Assembly (NCBI RefSeq): GCF_003148825.1 | Contig: NZ_QGGZ01000007.1 | Span: forward strand, 62,001 to 126,000 | DNA: 64,000 nt | Source of the DNA: Streptomyces sp. CG 926 | GTDB taxonomy: Bacteria; Actinomycetota; Actinomycetes; Streptomycetales; Streptomycetaceae | Reading direction: 5' to 3' | Part shown: in pieces, positions 25,432 to 34,358 of the stretch | Position numbering within the stretch: position 1 is the first letter of the stretch | Layout of the letters: each line of letters begins with the position of its first letter | The notes under the pieces: model-generated | The model's input: only the letters and a program-made list of their open reading frames with translations | Database searches by the model: none | Told to the model about the DNA's origin: nothing | Program-made: the position numbers and the translations under genes

Positions 25432-26874
25432 CTAGCTCCAGCTGGCGTGCAGCGGCTTGCCCTCGGCGTAGCCGGCGGCGGACTGGATGCCGACCACGGC
25501 CTTCTCCTCGAACTCCGCGAGGGAGCCGGCACCGGCGTAGGTGCAGGAGGAGCGGACGCCCGCGATGATCGAGTCGATCAGGTCCTCGACGCCCGGGCGG
25601 GCCGGGTCGAGGAACATGCGCGAGGTGGAGATGCCCTCCTCGAACAGGCCCTTGCGGGCGCGGTCGTAGGCCGACTCCTCGCTCGTGCGGTTCTGCACCG
25701 CGCGGGCGGAGGCCATGCCGAAGGACTCCTTGTAGAGGCGCCCGTCGGCGGACTGCTGGAGGTCGCCCGGGGACTCGTACGTACCGGCGAACCAGGAGCC
25801 GATCATGACGTTGGACGCGCCGGCGGCCAGCGCCATCGCCACGTCGCGCGGGTGACGGACGCCGCCGTCGGCCCACACGTGCTTGCCGTACTTCTTGGCT
25901 TCGGCCGCGCACTCCAGCACCGCGGAGAACTGCGGGCGGCCCACGCCGGTCATCATGCGGGTGGTGCACATGGCGCCGGGGCCCACACCGACCTTGATGA
26001 TGTCCGCGCCGGCGTCGATGAGGTCCTTGACGCCCTCGGCGGCGACGATGTTGCCGGCCACGATCGGGACCTGCGGGTCCAGTGCGCGGATGGCCTTGAT
26101 CGCGTTGATCATCGACTCCTGGTGGCCGTGCGCCGTGTCGATGACGAGCGTGTCCACGCCCGCGTCGAGCAGTTGCTTGGCCTTGGCCACGAAGTCACCG
26201 TTGATGCCGACGGCGGCCGCGATGCGCAGCTTGCCGTTCGCGTCGGTGGCGGGGGTGTAGAGGGTCGCGCGCAGGGCGCCCTTACGGGTGAGGATGCCGA
26301 CGAGCCTGCCGTCCTTGTCGACGGCCGGGGCCAGCTTGCGGTGGCCGGCGTCGAGCTGGTTGAAGGCCTCGCGGGGGTCCATGTCGGCGTCGATGAGCAG
26401 CAGCTCCTTCGACATGACCTCGGAGAGCTGGGTGAAGCGGTCCACACCGGTCAGGTCGTGGTCGGTGACGACGCCGACCGGGCGGCCCTCGGCGTCGACG
26501 ACGACACCGGCGCCGTGGGCGCGCTTGGGCAGCAGGGACAGGGCGTCGGCGACCGTCTGGGTGGGCGCCAGCGTGATCGGGGTGTCGAGCACGTGGTGGC
26601 GGGTCTTCACCCAGGAGATCACGTCGGTGACGATCTCGATCGGGATGTCCTGCGGGATGACGACGATGCCGCCGCGGCGGGCGACCGTCTCGGCCATCCG
26701 GCGACCGGCGATGGCGGTCATGTTGGCCACGACGAGGGGAATGGTGGTGCCGGTACCGTCGGGCGAGGACAGGTCGACACCCTGACGGGAACCGACCGCG
26801 GAGCGGCTCGGCACCATGAACACATCGTCGTACGTCAGGTCGTACGGCGGCTTCAGGTCATTGAGAAAACGCAC
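25432..26874 (-). CDS. guaB1: GuaB1-family IMP dehydrogenase-related protein, probable GMP reductase
   Basis: The product has 480 residues. The IMPDH/GMPR barrel is split by a CBS pair (about 95-215: VADALSLLPKRAHGAGVVVD, MSKELLLIDADMDPREAF). The catalytic loop is GVGPGAMCTTRMMTGVGRPQ. Actinobacterial GuaB1 proteins are described as CBS-containing GMP reductases rather than true IMP dehydrogenases, so it would return GMP to IMP in purine salvage. GTG start at 26874; no strong ribosome site. A short open frame of 13 codons precedes it and shares the MRFL coding sequence. Confidence 0.85.
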   Translation of the reverse strand: MRFLNDLKPPYDLTYDDVFMVPSRSAVGSRQGVDLSSPDGTGTTIPLVVANMTAIAGRRMAETVARRGGIVVIPQDIPIEIVTDVISWVKTRHHVLDTPITLAPTQTVADALSLLPKRAHGAGVVVDAEGRPVGVVTDHDLTGVDRFTQLSEVMSKELLLIDADMDPREAFNQLDAGHRKLAPAVDKDGRLVGILTRKGALRATLYTPATDANGKLRIAAAVGINGDFVAKAKQLLDAGVDTLVIDTAHGHQESMINAIKAIRALDPQVPIVAGNIVAAEGVKDLIDAGADIIKVGVGPGAMCTTRMMTGVGRPQFSAVLECAAEAKKYGKHVWADGGVRHPRDVAMALAAGASNVMIGSWFAGTYESPGDLQQSADGRLYKESFGMASARAVQNRTSEESAYDRARKGLFEEGISTSRMFLDPARPGVEDLIDSIIAGVRSSCTYAGAGSLAEFEEKAVVGIQSAAGYAEGKPLHASWS

Positions 26875-26907
26875 GTGCTGAACATCCCAGTCGATCGAAG
26901 GATCCGT

Positions 26908-26949
26908 CTACGCCCCGGCAGGACAGCCGAGGAAACGCACGTACTTCAT
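26908..26949 (-). CDS. possible 13-codon leader peptide upstream of guaB1
   Basis: ATG at 26949 has GGGAGA directly upstream and encodes MKYVRFLGCPAGA before TAG, ending 33 bases before the guaB1 start. Part of it (ACGTGCGTTTYCTC) repeats the first codons of guaB1, so it may be a leader peptide or simply the relic of a small duplication that doubled the gene start. No attenuator hairpin is obvious. Confidence 0.3.
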   Translation of the reverse strand: MKYVRFLGCPAGA

Positions 26950-27019
26950 TCTCCCACGACCTGGCGTTCACGCCGCCCGGGCCGATCGTCCAGGACATAC
27001 CGGGCCGGGTGGTCGTTTC

Positions 27020-28171
27020 CTACGGGACCTTGGTCCCGACGGGCTGTGTCCGACGGTGGACCGGGCCGTGGCGCCGGGCCAGCGGGAGCACCGATCCCCC
27101 GTGCCGGACGGCCGTGAACTCGGCGGCTATGGCCAGCGCGGTCTCCTCCGGGGTGGCGCCGCCGAGGTCGAGTCCGATGGGTGAGCGCAGGCGGGCCAGG
27201 GCGGCGTCGGTGACGCCCTCGGCCCGCAACCGTCTCTCGCGTTCGGCGTGGGTGCGCCGCGATCCCATGGCGCCCACGTAGCCCAGGGGCAGCCGCAGGG
27301 CCAGCTCCAGCAGCGGTATGTCGAATTTGGCGTCGTGGGTGAGGACGCAGACCGCGGTACGGGAGTCCAGGCGGCCCGCGGCCCATTCCGCGGCCAGGTG
27401 CCGGTGCGGCCAGTCGACGATCACCTCGTCGGCGTCGGGGAAGCGGTCCGGGGTCGCGAAGACGGGCCGGGCGTCGCACACGGTGACCCGGTGGCCGAGG
27501 AAGGCGCCGATCCGGGCGAGGGCCGCGGCGAAGTCGATGGCCCCGTAGACCAGCAGCCGGGGCGGTTCGGCGGCCGATTCCACGAGCAGGGTCAGGGGCT
27601 GGCCGCAGAGCCCGCCGGCGGTGCCCAGCTCGGCGGTACCGGTGCGTCCGGCCAGCAGCAGCGCCCGTACCTGCCGGGCGGCGGCCCGGTCCAGGTCGGG
27701 GCCGCCGGCGAGCCCGCCCTCGTAGGAGCCGTCGGCGTGGACGGCGAGCGCCCGACCCAGTTGGGGCGGCGGTCCGGAGACCACCCGGGCGAGCGCGGCC
27801 CGGGTGCCCCCGGCGGCGGCGTCGAGCACCGAGCCGAGCACGGGGCGGACCGGGTCGAGCCCACGTACCGGGGTGACCAGGACGTCGAGGACCCCGCCGC
27901 AGGTCAGGCCCACGGCGAAGGCGTCGTCGTCGCTGTAGCCGAAGCGGTGCAGGCCGCCTTCGCCGGAGGCGATGGCGTCGAGGCACAGCTCGTGCACGGC
28001 GGATTCCACGCAGCCTCCGGAGATGGAGCCGAGCGCGGTGCCCTTGTCGTCGACGGCGAGGGAGGCGCCGGGGCCGCGGGGAGCGCTCCCACTGACGGCG
28101 ACGACGGTGGCCAGTGCGAATTCCCGCTGCGCGGCGCACCACGCGCGTAGCTGCTCGGCGATGTCGAGCAT
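27020..28171 (-). CDS. xdhC: XdhC/CoxI-family molybdoenzyme maturation factor
   Basis: The protein has 383 residues. The N-terminal XdhC_CoxI domain has VVAVSGSAPRGPGASLAVD and GSISGGCVESAVH. The C-terminal Rossmann-like domain has LLVYGAIDFAAALARIG and LPLGYVGAMGSRRTHAERE. Family members bind molybdenum cofactor, help sulfurate it and insert it into xanthine-dehydrogenase-type enzymes. The obvious client is the three-subunit hydroxylase at 33525-37296. Its ATG shares one base with the stop of the transposase-like gene upstream (TGATG), so the two are translated together. Confidence 0.88.
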   Translation of the reverse strand: MLDIAEQLRAWCAAQREFALATVVAVSGSAPRGPGASLAVDDKGTALGSISGGCVESAVHELCLDAIASGEGGLHRFGYSDDDAFAVGLTCGGVLDVLVTPVRGLDPVRPVLGSVLDAAAGGTRAALARVVSGPPPQLGRALAVHADGSYEGGLAGGPDLDRAAARQVRALLLAGRTGTAELGTAGGLCGQPLTLLVESAAEPPRLLVYGAIDFAAALARIGAFLGHRVTVCDARPVFATPDRFPDADEVIVDWPHRHLAAEWAAGRLDSRTAVCVLTHDAKFDIPLLELALRLPLGYVGAMGSRRTHAERERRLRAEGVTDAALARLRSPIGLDLGGATPEETALAIAAEFTAVRHGGSVLPLARRHGPVHRRTQPVGTKVP

Positions 28172-29481
28172 CAGCGGATGTATTCGCGGCGGGGGGTCTG
28201 TCCGGGCAGGTGCGGGCGCGGCGGCAGGACGGCCGGGGTCACCGGCCGGGCCGTGGCTTGCCGGGGCGCCGCGACCGTGGCGGCGGCCGACCGGGTGGGG
28301 CCGGGGTATCCGTCGGGCAGCCGCGGGCGCGCGCCGAGCAGTTTCGCGGCGTGGGCGACGCTGGCGAGGGTGGCGTGGTGGTGCCAGCCGCGGAAGGAGC
28401 GGCCCTCGAAGTCCCGGATGCCCACGGGTTCGCAGGTCTCGGCGAAGTCGAGGGAGACGCGGTCGGTGAGTTTGGCGAGCAGGAACAGCTGGGCGAGCGG
28501 CCGGTCTCCGATGTTGGTGATCCAGAACTCGGAGGGCAGCAGGGCGGCTTCGGTCCAGGCTCCGACCAGCAGCAGCGGGGTGGGCGGCGCGGGCACGGGG
28601 CGGTCCTCGCAGGGGGTGGCGAAGATCGAGGCCGAGGTCAGCAGGGTCACGGCGCCCTCGGCGCGGCCGTGGCGGGTCCATTCGACGACGCGGCGCTGGG
28701 AGCGCAGGGAGTCGATGAGTTCGCGGGCGGGGGCGGTGTGCGGTCCGGGTTTGTAGCGGCCGGCGCCGCCGAAGGAGACGGGCAGCGAGCCGTCGACCTT
28801 GAAGACGAAGGGGATGTCCTGGAGGGTGAAGGACTCGATGCTCTGCGGGAGATCGCAGTTGGCGACCTCCATCACCACGGGCCGGCGCTGGAGTTGCCAG
28901 TTGGCGGCCATCCGCTGGACGGCGTGTACGGCGTCCTGGGCGGGGGTGAGGGAGCGTGCCGTGTCGGGGATGCCGGCCCGGCGGCGGCGCAGGAGTTCGT
29001 TGGTCCAGGGCCCGGGGAGGGTGAGGGTCCATTCGACCGGGAAGCTGGCCTCGCTGGAGGCGAGCCAGATCCCGCTCGCCTGCTGACAGTTGGCGGTGCG
29101 GCCGAGCTGGGGGACGAACTGCCGGCCGACGCCGACGGAGCGGTCCCCCGCCTTCTCTATGACCATGGGCTGGAGCACCCAGGCCAGGGGGCGCTGTGCG
29201 GTGCGTTCGAGGTGCTGGGCGAGGGAGCGGCGGACCGGGGTCCAGTCCCACGGGGACTTGCTGATGAACTGCTGGAGGCTCTGCTCGACGGAACTGGCCC
29301 CTGTTCCGGCGATGTTACGAATTGTTTTCTTCCCGGTGGTCCGCACCAGGCCGTTCAGATAAACGCGGGCCCAGTTTCGCTGGTCCCGCCGGGGTAATGA
29401 TTCGAAGAGAAGAGAGATCAGGACGTCGATCAATTCGGAGATTTCCGTCGTGGAATCCTCCGGCAGGACTACGCGAGCCAT
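28171..29481 (-). CDS. IS701-type transposase homologue, catalytically dead (domesticated?)
   Basis: The 436-residue protein is intact and similar in layout to IS701 transposases: RRDQRNWARVYLNGL, SVGVGRQF, LGRTANCQ, and RDFEGRSFRGWHHHATLASVAHA. The first catalytic Asp (IDDTG in active enzymes) corresponds here to VLQPMV and the second (ADAGYG) to EVANCD, so both are lost; only the Glu in FEGR remains. The C-terminus carries an extra Pro-rich tail. GGGGGAGG precedes the ATG. I see no terminal inverted repeats around it. Overlap with xdhC suggests that it is kept for a host role, perhaps DNA binding. The alignment is by eye. Confidence 0.75.
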   Translation of the reverse strand: MARVVLPEDSTTEISELIDVLISLLFESLPRRDQRNWARVYLNGLVRTTGKKTIRNIAGTGASSVEQSLQQFISKSPWDWTPVRRSLAQHLERTAQRPLAWVLQPMVIEKAGDRSVGVGRQFVPQLGRTANCQQASGIWLASSEASFPVEWTLTLPGPWTNELLRRRRAGIPDTARSLTPAQDAVHAVQRMAANWQLQRRPVVMEVANCDLPQSIESFTLQDIPFVFKVDGSLPVSFGGAGRYKPGPHTAPARELIDSLRSQRRVVEWTRHGRAEGAVTLLTSASIFATPCEDRPVPAPPTPLLLVGAWTEAALLPSEFWITNIGDRPLAQLFLLAKLTDRVSLDFAETCEPVGIRDFEGRSFRGWHHHATLASVAHAAKLLGARPRLPDGYPGPTRSAAATVAAPRQATARPVTPAVLPPRPHLPGQTPRREYIR

Positions 29482-29553
29482 CTGGGCCTCCCCCGCGACC
29501 AGCTAGATCCAATACCCTACTTGACCGCATAGAACGGCCGTAGGCCCCGGCGG

Positions 29554-30201
29554 CTACTTCCTGAGGTCGCTGGCAGTTTCGAGCCGCTCTTCCTCTACCA
29601 CGAGGGGGATGGGGATCTGGTTCGCCGCATAGTAGATCGCGATCAGGAAGTGGGCGACAAGTGTGAGTGGTGCGGAGTAGAAGGCCAGCAGGACGGTGAG
29701 GGGGTAGGCGATGGCACCGAGGCCGAAGCGCACTCGTGTGGCGCGTGCGCCCTCCTTGTCGACCTGCTCGTGGAAGAGGTGGCCGACCCGGGTGACGTAC
29801 CACCAGAAGGCCAGGAACGCCAGGGCGTAGGCCACGGTGACGCCGCTGTAGAGGACCGCTGCCGCGTTGGCGGAGCCGCCTTCCTCCATGAGGTGCTCGG
29901 CGAGGACGTTGGTGGTGTACGGGACCACCGATACCACCATCAGCACCAGGAGATTCAGGAACAACAGCGGGCGGTCGACCCGCTTGAGGTGACTGAAGAT
30001 GGTGTGGTGATTCACCCACATGACACCGATGATGAGGAAACTCACCACATAGGCGGCGTAATGCGGCCACTGTTCCCGTACTCCGTGCCAGAAGTCCGAG
30101 CCGGTTTCTTCCGGAACCTTCAATTCCAGAACGAGGATCGTGATGATGACGGCGAATACGCCGTCACTGAATGCCTCGATACGACCGGTTTCGCTTTCCA
30201 T
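29554..30201 (-). CDS. TMEM175-family (DUF1211) potassium-channel-like membrane protein
   Basis: The product has 215 residues and about six membrane segments. The first begins RIEAFSDGVFAVIITILVLEL; FSDG is the hallmark motif of bacterial TMEM175 proteins, which assemble as K+ channels. WVNHHTIFSH after segment 3 is also typical. GGGGAGG lies 5 bases before the ATG at 30201. It follows the terminator of the large minus-strand run and precedes the transposase-like gene by 72 bases. Confidence 0.88.
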   Translation of the reverse strand: MESETGRIEAFSDGVFAVIITILVLELKVPEETGSDFWHGVREQWPHYAAYVVSFLIIGVMWVNHHTIFSHLKRVDRPLLFLNLLVLMVVSVVPYTTNVLAEHLMEEGGSANAAAVLYSGVTVAYALAFLAFWWYVTRVGHLFHEQVDKEGARATRVRFGLGAIAYPLTVLLAFYSAPLTLVAHFLIAIYYAANQIPIPLVVEEERLETASDLRK

Positions 30202-30264
30202 GACCTCCCCTTCACCACGCCTCGCATATATGCGACTGTGCCGTCCGCGGCCGGTCCACACATA

Positions 30265-30292
30265 CGGGGAGGGCGCTGCGGCGCCCTCCCCG
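30265..30292. terminator. strong hairpin ending the 24-gene minus-strand run
   Basis: CGGGGAGGGCGC pairs perfectly with GCGCCCTCCCCG (12 bp) around a TGCG loop. On the minus strand it lies 24 bases after the SnoaL gene stop and before the TMEM175 gene, so it is the first strong terminator met by transcription coming from 54009. Confidence 0.88.
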
Positions 30293-30316
30293 CACACGCT
30301 ACCCAGATTCCGGCCG

Positions 30317-30658
30317 TCAGCTGCCGAATCCGGCGGTCTGGCGCCAGATTCGGCCATCGCGGACGACAAGTGTCCCGAACGCGTGCTCCGGTTCACCGTT
30401 GAGGCTCATGATCGCCCGGTAGAAGATGGTGTCCTCGGTCTCGATGTACTCCTGGAGTTCGACGAGCGAGGGCTTCACCGTGAGATAGCCGGTGAACGTC
30501 TCGCGAACCGCTTCGATCCCGACCGAGACGCCCTCGAAGCGCAGCAGGACGGCGTCGTCGGTGTAGTTCTTCATCACCGCCTCGATGTCCAGGGCGGCCA
30601 GCGCCTCCATCTGGCGGACGAACACCGGGTGCAGCTTGGAGATGTCGTACTTGGCCAT
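30317..30658 (-). CDS. SnoaL/NTF2-like protein
   Basis: The product has 113 residues and one NTF2-like alpha+beta domain (MEALAALDIEAVMKNYTDDAVLLRFEG at the start, ending in FGTLVVRDGRIWRQTAGFG). Such folds serve as small isomerases, hydrolases or ligand binders; no catalytic residues can be named here. It is the last gene of the large run, 12 bases after the histidine kinase, and is the fourth NTF2-like protein in that run. Confidence 0.82.
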   Translation of the reverse strand: MAKYDISKLHPVFVRQMEALAALDIEAVMKNYTDDAVLLRFEGVSVGIEAVRETFTGYLTVKPSLVELQEYIETEDTIFYRAIMSLNGEPEHAFGTLVVRDGRIWRQTAGFGS

Positions 30659-30670
30659 GTCGACTCCGTT

Positions 30671-32197
30671 TCAACTGGGAGAGGTGCCCACGATGGGTGC
30701 CGTTTCGGGTGTTGTCGCAGGTGAGGCGCAGGATTGGGCGCTGCCGGCGAAGGGCAGTCGGACCACCATCCGGGTCTCACCGGGACGCGAGCGGGCGGCG
30801 ATCGACCCGTGGTGGCGCTGGGTCACGATGCGGTAGCTGAGGTGCAGCCCCAGGCCCGTGCCCTTGCCCACGTCCTTGGTGGTGTAGAAGGGTTCGAAGA
30901 TCCGCGGCAGGGATTGCGCCGGGATGCCGCGGCCGGTGTCGGCGATCTCCACGACCATGCAGACACCCTCGGCGCGGGCGCGCAGGGTCAGTGTCCCGGA
31001 GCCCTCCATGGCCTCGGCCGCGTTGTCGACCAGGTTGGTCCACACCTGATTCAACTCACTCGGATAGCCCGTCAGTTCGGGCAGGTCGGACTCGTACTCA
31101 CGCACGACGGCGATACCGGCGAGCTTGGCACGCAGGACGACCAGCGTGTTCTCCAGTCCGGCGGTCACCGGGAAGCGTTGTTCGGGCGCCCGGTCGAGGT
31201 TGGCGTAATCCCGGGTGGCGGAGACGAGTTGGGAGATCCTGGGACCCGCGGCCCGCAGCTCCGCCGCGAGCGAGCGGATCTCCAGCAGCGCCGCCAGGTG
31301 GTCCAGGGCCGGGGCGAGGGCCGACTCCCCGACGCCCTCCAGCCGCTCCCGCAGCCAACCCAGCTCCAGTCCGAGGTCCGCGACCCCGGAGCCGAGCAGC
31401 CCGGGCCGTTCGGTGCCCGCCTCCTGGGCCCAGTCGGCGATCTCCTCCTCGGCGTCGGCCTGGGCGAACGGGTCGGTGGTCGCCGGCGGCGGCAGCTCGT
31501 CCAGCTCGTCGGCGAGCCGGTCGAGGAGCGAGCGCTCCGCGCCGGAGGCGGCCGCGCCCCACGCCTGGGCGGTACGCGTGAGCCGATCCAGGGCGGGAGC
31601 CAGTTCCTGCGCGGCCCGGGCCACCGCGGCCGCCGGGTTGTTCAGCTCGTGGGCGAGCCCGGCCGCCAGGGTGCCCAGCGCCTCGACGGTGGCCCGCTTG
31701 CGGGCCTGCACCTCGGAGGACTTGATGCGCCAGGCCAGTACGGGGATCAGTACGGCGGCCACCCCGTGGCAGCGGGTCAGCATCTCGAAGAAGACGGGCT
31801 TCGGGTAGGCCACCACCGTGGTCGAGGGGCCGCTGGCGGCCGCGGTGGCCACGTAGGAGCCGTCGGTCAGCAGGGGCAGTTCGCCGGTGAACCGGTGGGC
31901 GGCCGACGGCTTGCCGTCGTGCTCCTCGGCGGCGGCGCTCTCCTCCTCGGTGGAGTGCCGGGTGAGCACCTCCTCCCGGCCGTCGACGACCTTGGTGACG
32001 ACGAGCCCGCCGGAGAGCAGGACGTGGAAGCCGGTGGCCTCCTCGCCGTCCCGGAACAGGACGTCGCCGTCGGCCAGGATCCGGGGCTCGGACACCGAGA
32101 CCAGCCAGTCCAGTTGCTCGTCGGTGATCCCGGCGAAGATCTCCAGGTCGCGCAGGGCCGACCGTAGCTCCGGGCCCTTCATGTCCGCCGCGCTCAC
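30671..32197 (-). CDS. orphan histidine kinase with N-terminal cyclic-nucleotide-binding domain
   Basis: The kinase has 508 residues and no membrane segment. A cNMP-binding fold lies at about 10-165 (IFAGITDEQLDWLVSVSEPR, DGDVLFRDGEEATGFHVLLSGGL). The DHp helix with the phospho-His is LAAGLAHELNNPAAAV (about 200-215). The ATPase domain has WTNLVDNAAEAM, DTGRGIP and FYTTKDVGKGTGLGL. The GTG start overlaps the MFS stop by 4 bases (GTGA), with GGGGAGAA upstream. No response regulator is adjacent. The RR-thioredoxin-reductase fusion at 54602 is a plausible partner, since kinases of this type are commonly found beside such fusions. Confidence 0.87.
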   Translation of the reverse strand: MSAADMKGPELRSALRDLEIFAGITDEQLDWLVSVSEPRILADGDVLFRDGEEATGFHVLLSGGLVVTKVVDGREEVLTRHSTEEESAAAEEHDGKPSAAHRFTGELPLLTDGSYVATAAASGPSTTVVAYPKPVFFEMLTRCHGVAAVLIPVLAWRIKSSEVQARKRATVEALGTLAAGLAHELNNPAAAVARAAQELAPALDRLTRTAQAWGAAASGAERSLLDRLADELDELPPPATTDPFAQADAEEEIADWAQEAGTERPGLLGSGVADLGLELGWLRERLEGVGESALAPALDHLAALLEIRSLAAELRAAGPRISQLVSATRDYANLDRAPEQRFPVTAGLENTLVVLRAKLAGIAVVREYESDLPELTGYPSELNQVWTNLVDNAAEAMEGSGTLTLRARAEGVCMVVEIADTGRGIPAQSLPRIFEPFYTTKDVGKGTGLGLHLSYRIVTQRHHGSIAARSRPGETRMVVRLPFAGSAQSCASPATTPETAPIVGTSPS

Positions 32198-33450
32198 GCC
32201 GTTCTCCCCTCGGCCCGGGTACGGGCGGCCAGTCGCAGGGTGGCCAGCAGGGCCAGCGCGCACACGCCGGCCACGGCGGCCATGAAGCCGACCGAGGTGC
32301 GGTGCAGCCCGTGGATGTTGGTGAGCATCCCGGCGAGGACCGCCGGGACACTCATCGCGAGGTACGCGAAGACGTATACGGCGGCGGTCAGTTCACCGCG
32401 GTGCGCCGGCTGCGCCAGGGTGCTCAGTGCGCGGAAGGAGCCGAGGAAGGCCGCCCCCCAGCCGCTGCCGAGGACGGCGGTGGCCACGAGGAACACGGCG
32501 GCCGAGCGGATCCCCAGCGCGAGCAGCACCAGGCCGAGTCCGGCGAGGAGGCCGAGCAGGCCGAGTACGGCGGTGCGCAGTGCCTCGGTGCGGCCGAGCA
32601 TCAGCTGGGCGGCGGTGGCGGCGCCCGCGAGCAGGGCGACCGTGGCTCCGCCGACGAGGTAGTTGGTGGACTCCAGCAGCGACAGCGCCAGGTGCGGGCC
32701 GAGCGAGAGGTAGAAGCCGCCCACCGACCAGACGGCGACGATGGTCAGGACGAGGACGGCGAAGCGGCCCCGGGCGTTCGCCGGTACCCGGATCCGGTGC
32801 GGGACCACCCGGAAGCGGCCGCCGGCGCCGGGAGCGCTCTCCCGCATCCGGACCACCCCCACCAGGGTGACGGCGAAGGCGCCGACCAGCAGCAGGTAGC
32901 TCAGCACGGTCGGGGCGGGCGCGAACTGGACGAGGAGTCCGGCACCGATCCCGCCGAGCCCGATGCCCACGGTGGGGCCGGCGCTGTTGACCTGCGCGCC
33001 GAGCGCGGGTCTGGCCGCCGGGCTGAGTTCCAGCAGGGCCGCGCCCATCGCCCCGGTGGCCAGTCCTACGGCGAGCCCCTGGACGGCGCGGGCGGCCAGC
33101 AGCAGGCCGAGCCCCTGGGCCCCGGCGAACAGGACCATGGAGACCATGGCCAGGATCAGGGCGCCGCCCAGGACCGGGCGCCGGCCCAGGGTGTCGGAGA
33201 GGGAGCCGAACAGCAGGAGCCCGGCCAGCACGGTGACCGCGTACAGGGCGAAGACCACCGTGATCGTGCCGGAGGACAGCCCCCACTCCTGCTGGTAGAG
33301 CACATAGAGGGCGGAGGGTACGGAGGAGGAGAGCATCAGCAGGACGAGGACCGCTCCCACCACCCAGAAGCCGGAGCCTCTGGGCGTTCCGGCCGCGTGC
33401 GCGGCTGGGTGCACGGATACCCCCGTGGTCGTCTCGGACGTGTCGGCCAC
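32194..33450 (-). CDS. MFS transporter of the large run
   Basis: The membrane protein has 418 residues and 12 segments. The loop after segment 2 is GSLSDTLGRRPVLGG, the MFS motif A. The GTG at 33450 has GGGGAGTGGAG upstream. It lies 74 bases after the FAD subunit of the molybdenum hydroxylase and overlaps the kinase by 4 bases. It looks like a drug/metabolite exporter; cargo unknown. Its position suggests that it exports a substrate or product of the run's carbonyl chemistry. Confidence 0.83.
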   Translation of the reverse strand: MADTSETTTGVSVHPAAHAAGTPRGSGFWVVGAVLVLLMLSSSVPSALYVLYQQEWGLSSGTITVVFALYAVTVLAGLLLFGSLSDTLGRRPVLGGALILAMVSMVLFAGAQGLGLLLAARAVQGLAVGLATGAMGAALLELSPAARPALGAQVNSAGPTVGIGLGGIGAGLLVQFAPAPTVLSYLLLVGAFAVTLVGVVRMRESAPGAGGRFRVVPHRIRVPANARGRFAVLVLTIVAVWSVGGFYLSLGPHLALSLLESTNYLVGGATVALLAGAATAAQLMLGRTEALRTAVLGLLGLLAGLGLVLLALGIRSAAVFLVATAVLGSGWGAAFLGSFRALSTLAQPAHRGELTAAVYVFAYLAMSVPAVLAGMLTNIHGLHRTSVGFMAAVAGVCALALLATLRLAARTRAEGRTA

Positions 33451-33524
33451 TGCGTCAACTCCACTCCCCCGTGACGGGGCCCGTGGCGGGCCCCTCGATG
33501 TGCCCCTCGGTGTGCCCTGGCGGG

Positions 33525-34358
33525 CTATCGGGCGAGAGCCTGCTCGGCCCTCTGCAAGGCTCGGGCCGTGAGGACCCCCACGAGATGACCGAGGTACTCG
33601 GCCGAGGTGCCGCGCCCGGGGACGAACAGCTCCCTGGGTTCGGCGCGGAAGGCCGCGAGCACGGCCTCGGTGTCGTACGGGCCCCCGCGCAGCCGGTCCT
33701 CGACCCCGCGCAGCCGCAAGGGCCGGGAGGTGGCCCCGGTCACGGCGATGCGCGGCCCGCCGGGGGTGATCCGTACGGCGGTGGCGCACACCGGGTAGCG
33801 GGTGGCGCGGTCGGCGGTCTTCTCGAAGGCGGCGGCCGGGCCGGCGGCGGGCACCAGCAGGGCGGTGAGGACCGCGTCGGCGGGCGCGGGGCCGGCCGCG
33901 AGCTCCTCCGCCGCGAGGGTGGAGCGCCCGCCGGGTCCGGCCAGTTCGACCACGGCGTCGGCCGCCATGGCGGCGACCGGTAGGTCGGTGGCCCGCCCGA
34001 CGGCGACGAGGTTGCCACCGACGGTACCGAGGTTGCGGACCTGGGGGTCGCCGTTGGCGCGGGCCGCGGCGGCCAGTTCGGGAGCCTCGGCGAGCACCAG
34101 CGGGTCGCCGGCGAGCTCGGCGAGCGTGGTGAGGGCCCCGATCCGCAGCCGGGTGCCGTCGGCGGTGCGCGTGACGCCGCGCAACTCCTCCAGCCGGCGG
34201 ATGTCGACCAGCAGCGCGGCCCGGTCGGCTCCGGAGCGCAGATCGGGCAGCAGGCTCTGGCCGCCGGCCAGGACCCGGGCGCCGCGCGTCCCGGACAGCA
34301 GGGTCAGCGCCTCGTCGAGGTCGGCGGGCCGGACGTAGTCGAACTCGGTGAGGATCAC
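33525..34358 (-). CDS. FAD-binding (medium) subunit of a xanthine dehydrogenase-family enzyme
   Basis: The protein has 277 residues and the CoxM/XdhB fold. RVLAGGQSLLPDLRSG near 28-43 and NLGTVGGNLV near 110 bind FAD. The CO_deh_flav_C domain forms the C-terminus. It carries electrons from the FeS subunit to its acceptor. Its start overlaps the large-subunit stop by 4 bases (ATGA). Confidence 0.92.
   Translation of the reverse strand: MILTEFDYVRPADLDEALTLLSGTRGARVLAGGQSLLPDLRSGADRAALLVDIRRLEELRGVTRTADGTRLRIGALTTLAELAGDPLVLAEAPELAAAARANGDPQVRNLGTVGGNLVAVGRATDLPVAAMAADAVVELAGPGGRSTLAAEELAAGPAPADAVLTALLVPAAGPAAAFEKTADRATRYPVCATAVRITPGGPRIAVTGATSRPLRLRGVEDRLRGGPYDTEAVLAAFRAEPRELFVPGRGTSAEYLGHLVGVLTARALQRAEQALAR

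Noticed and set aside
28171..29481. Active insertion sequence
   Set aside because: Two catalytic Asp positions appear lost, no terminal inverted repeats or target duplication are visible, and the gene is coupled to xdhC.
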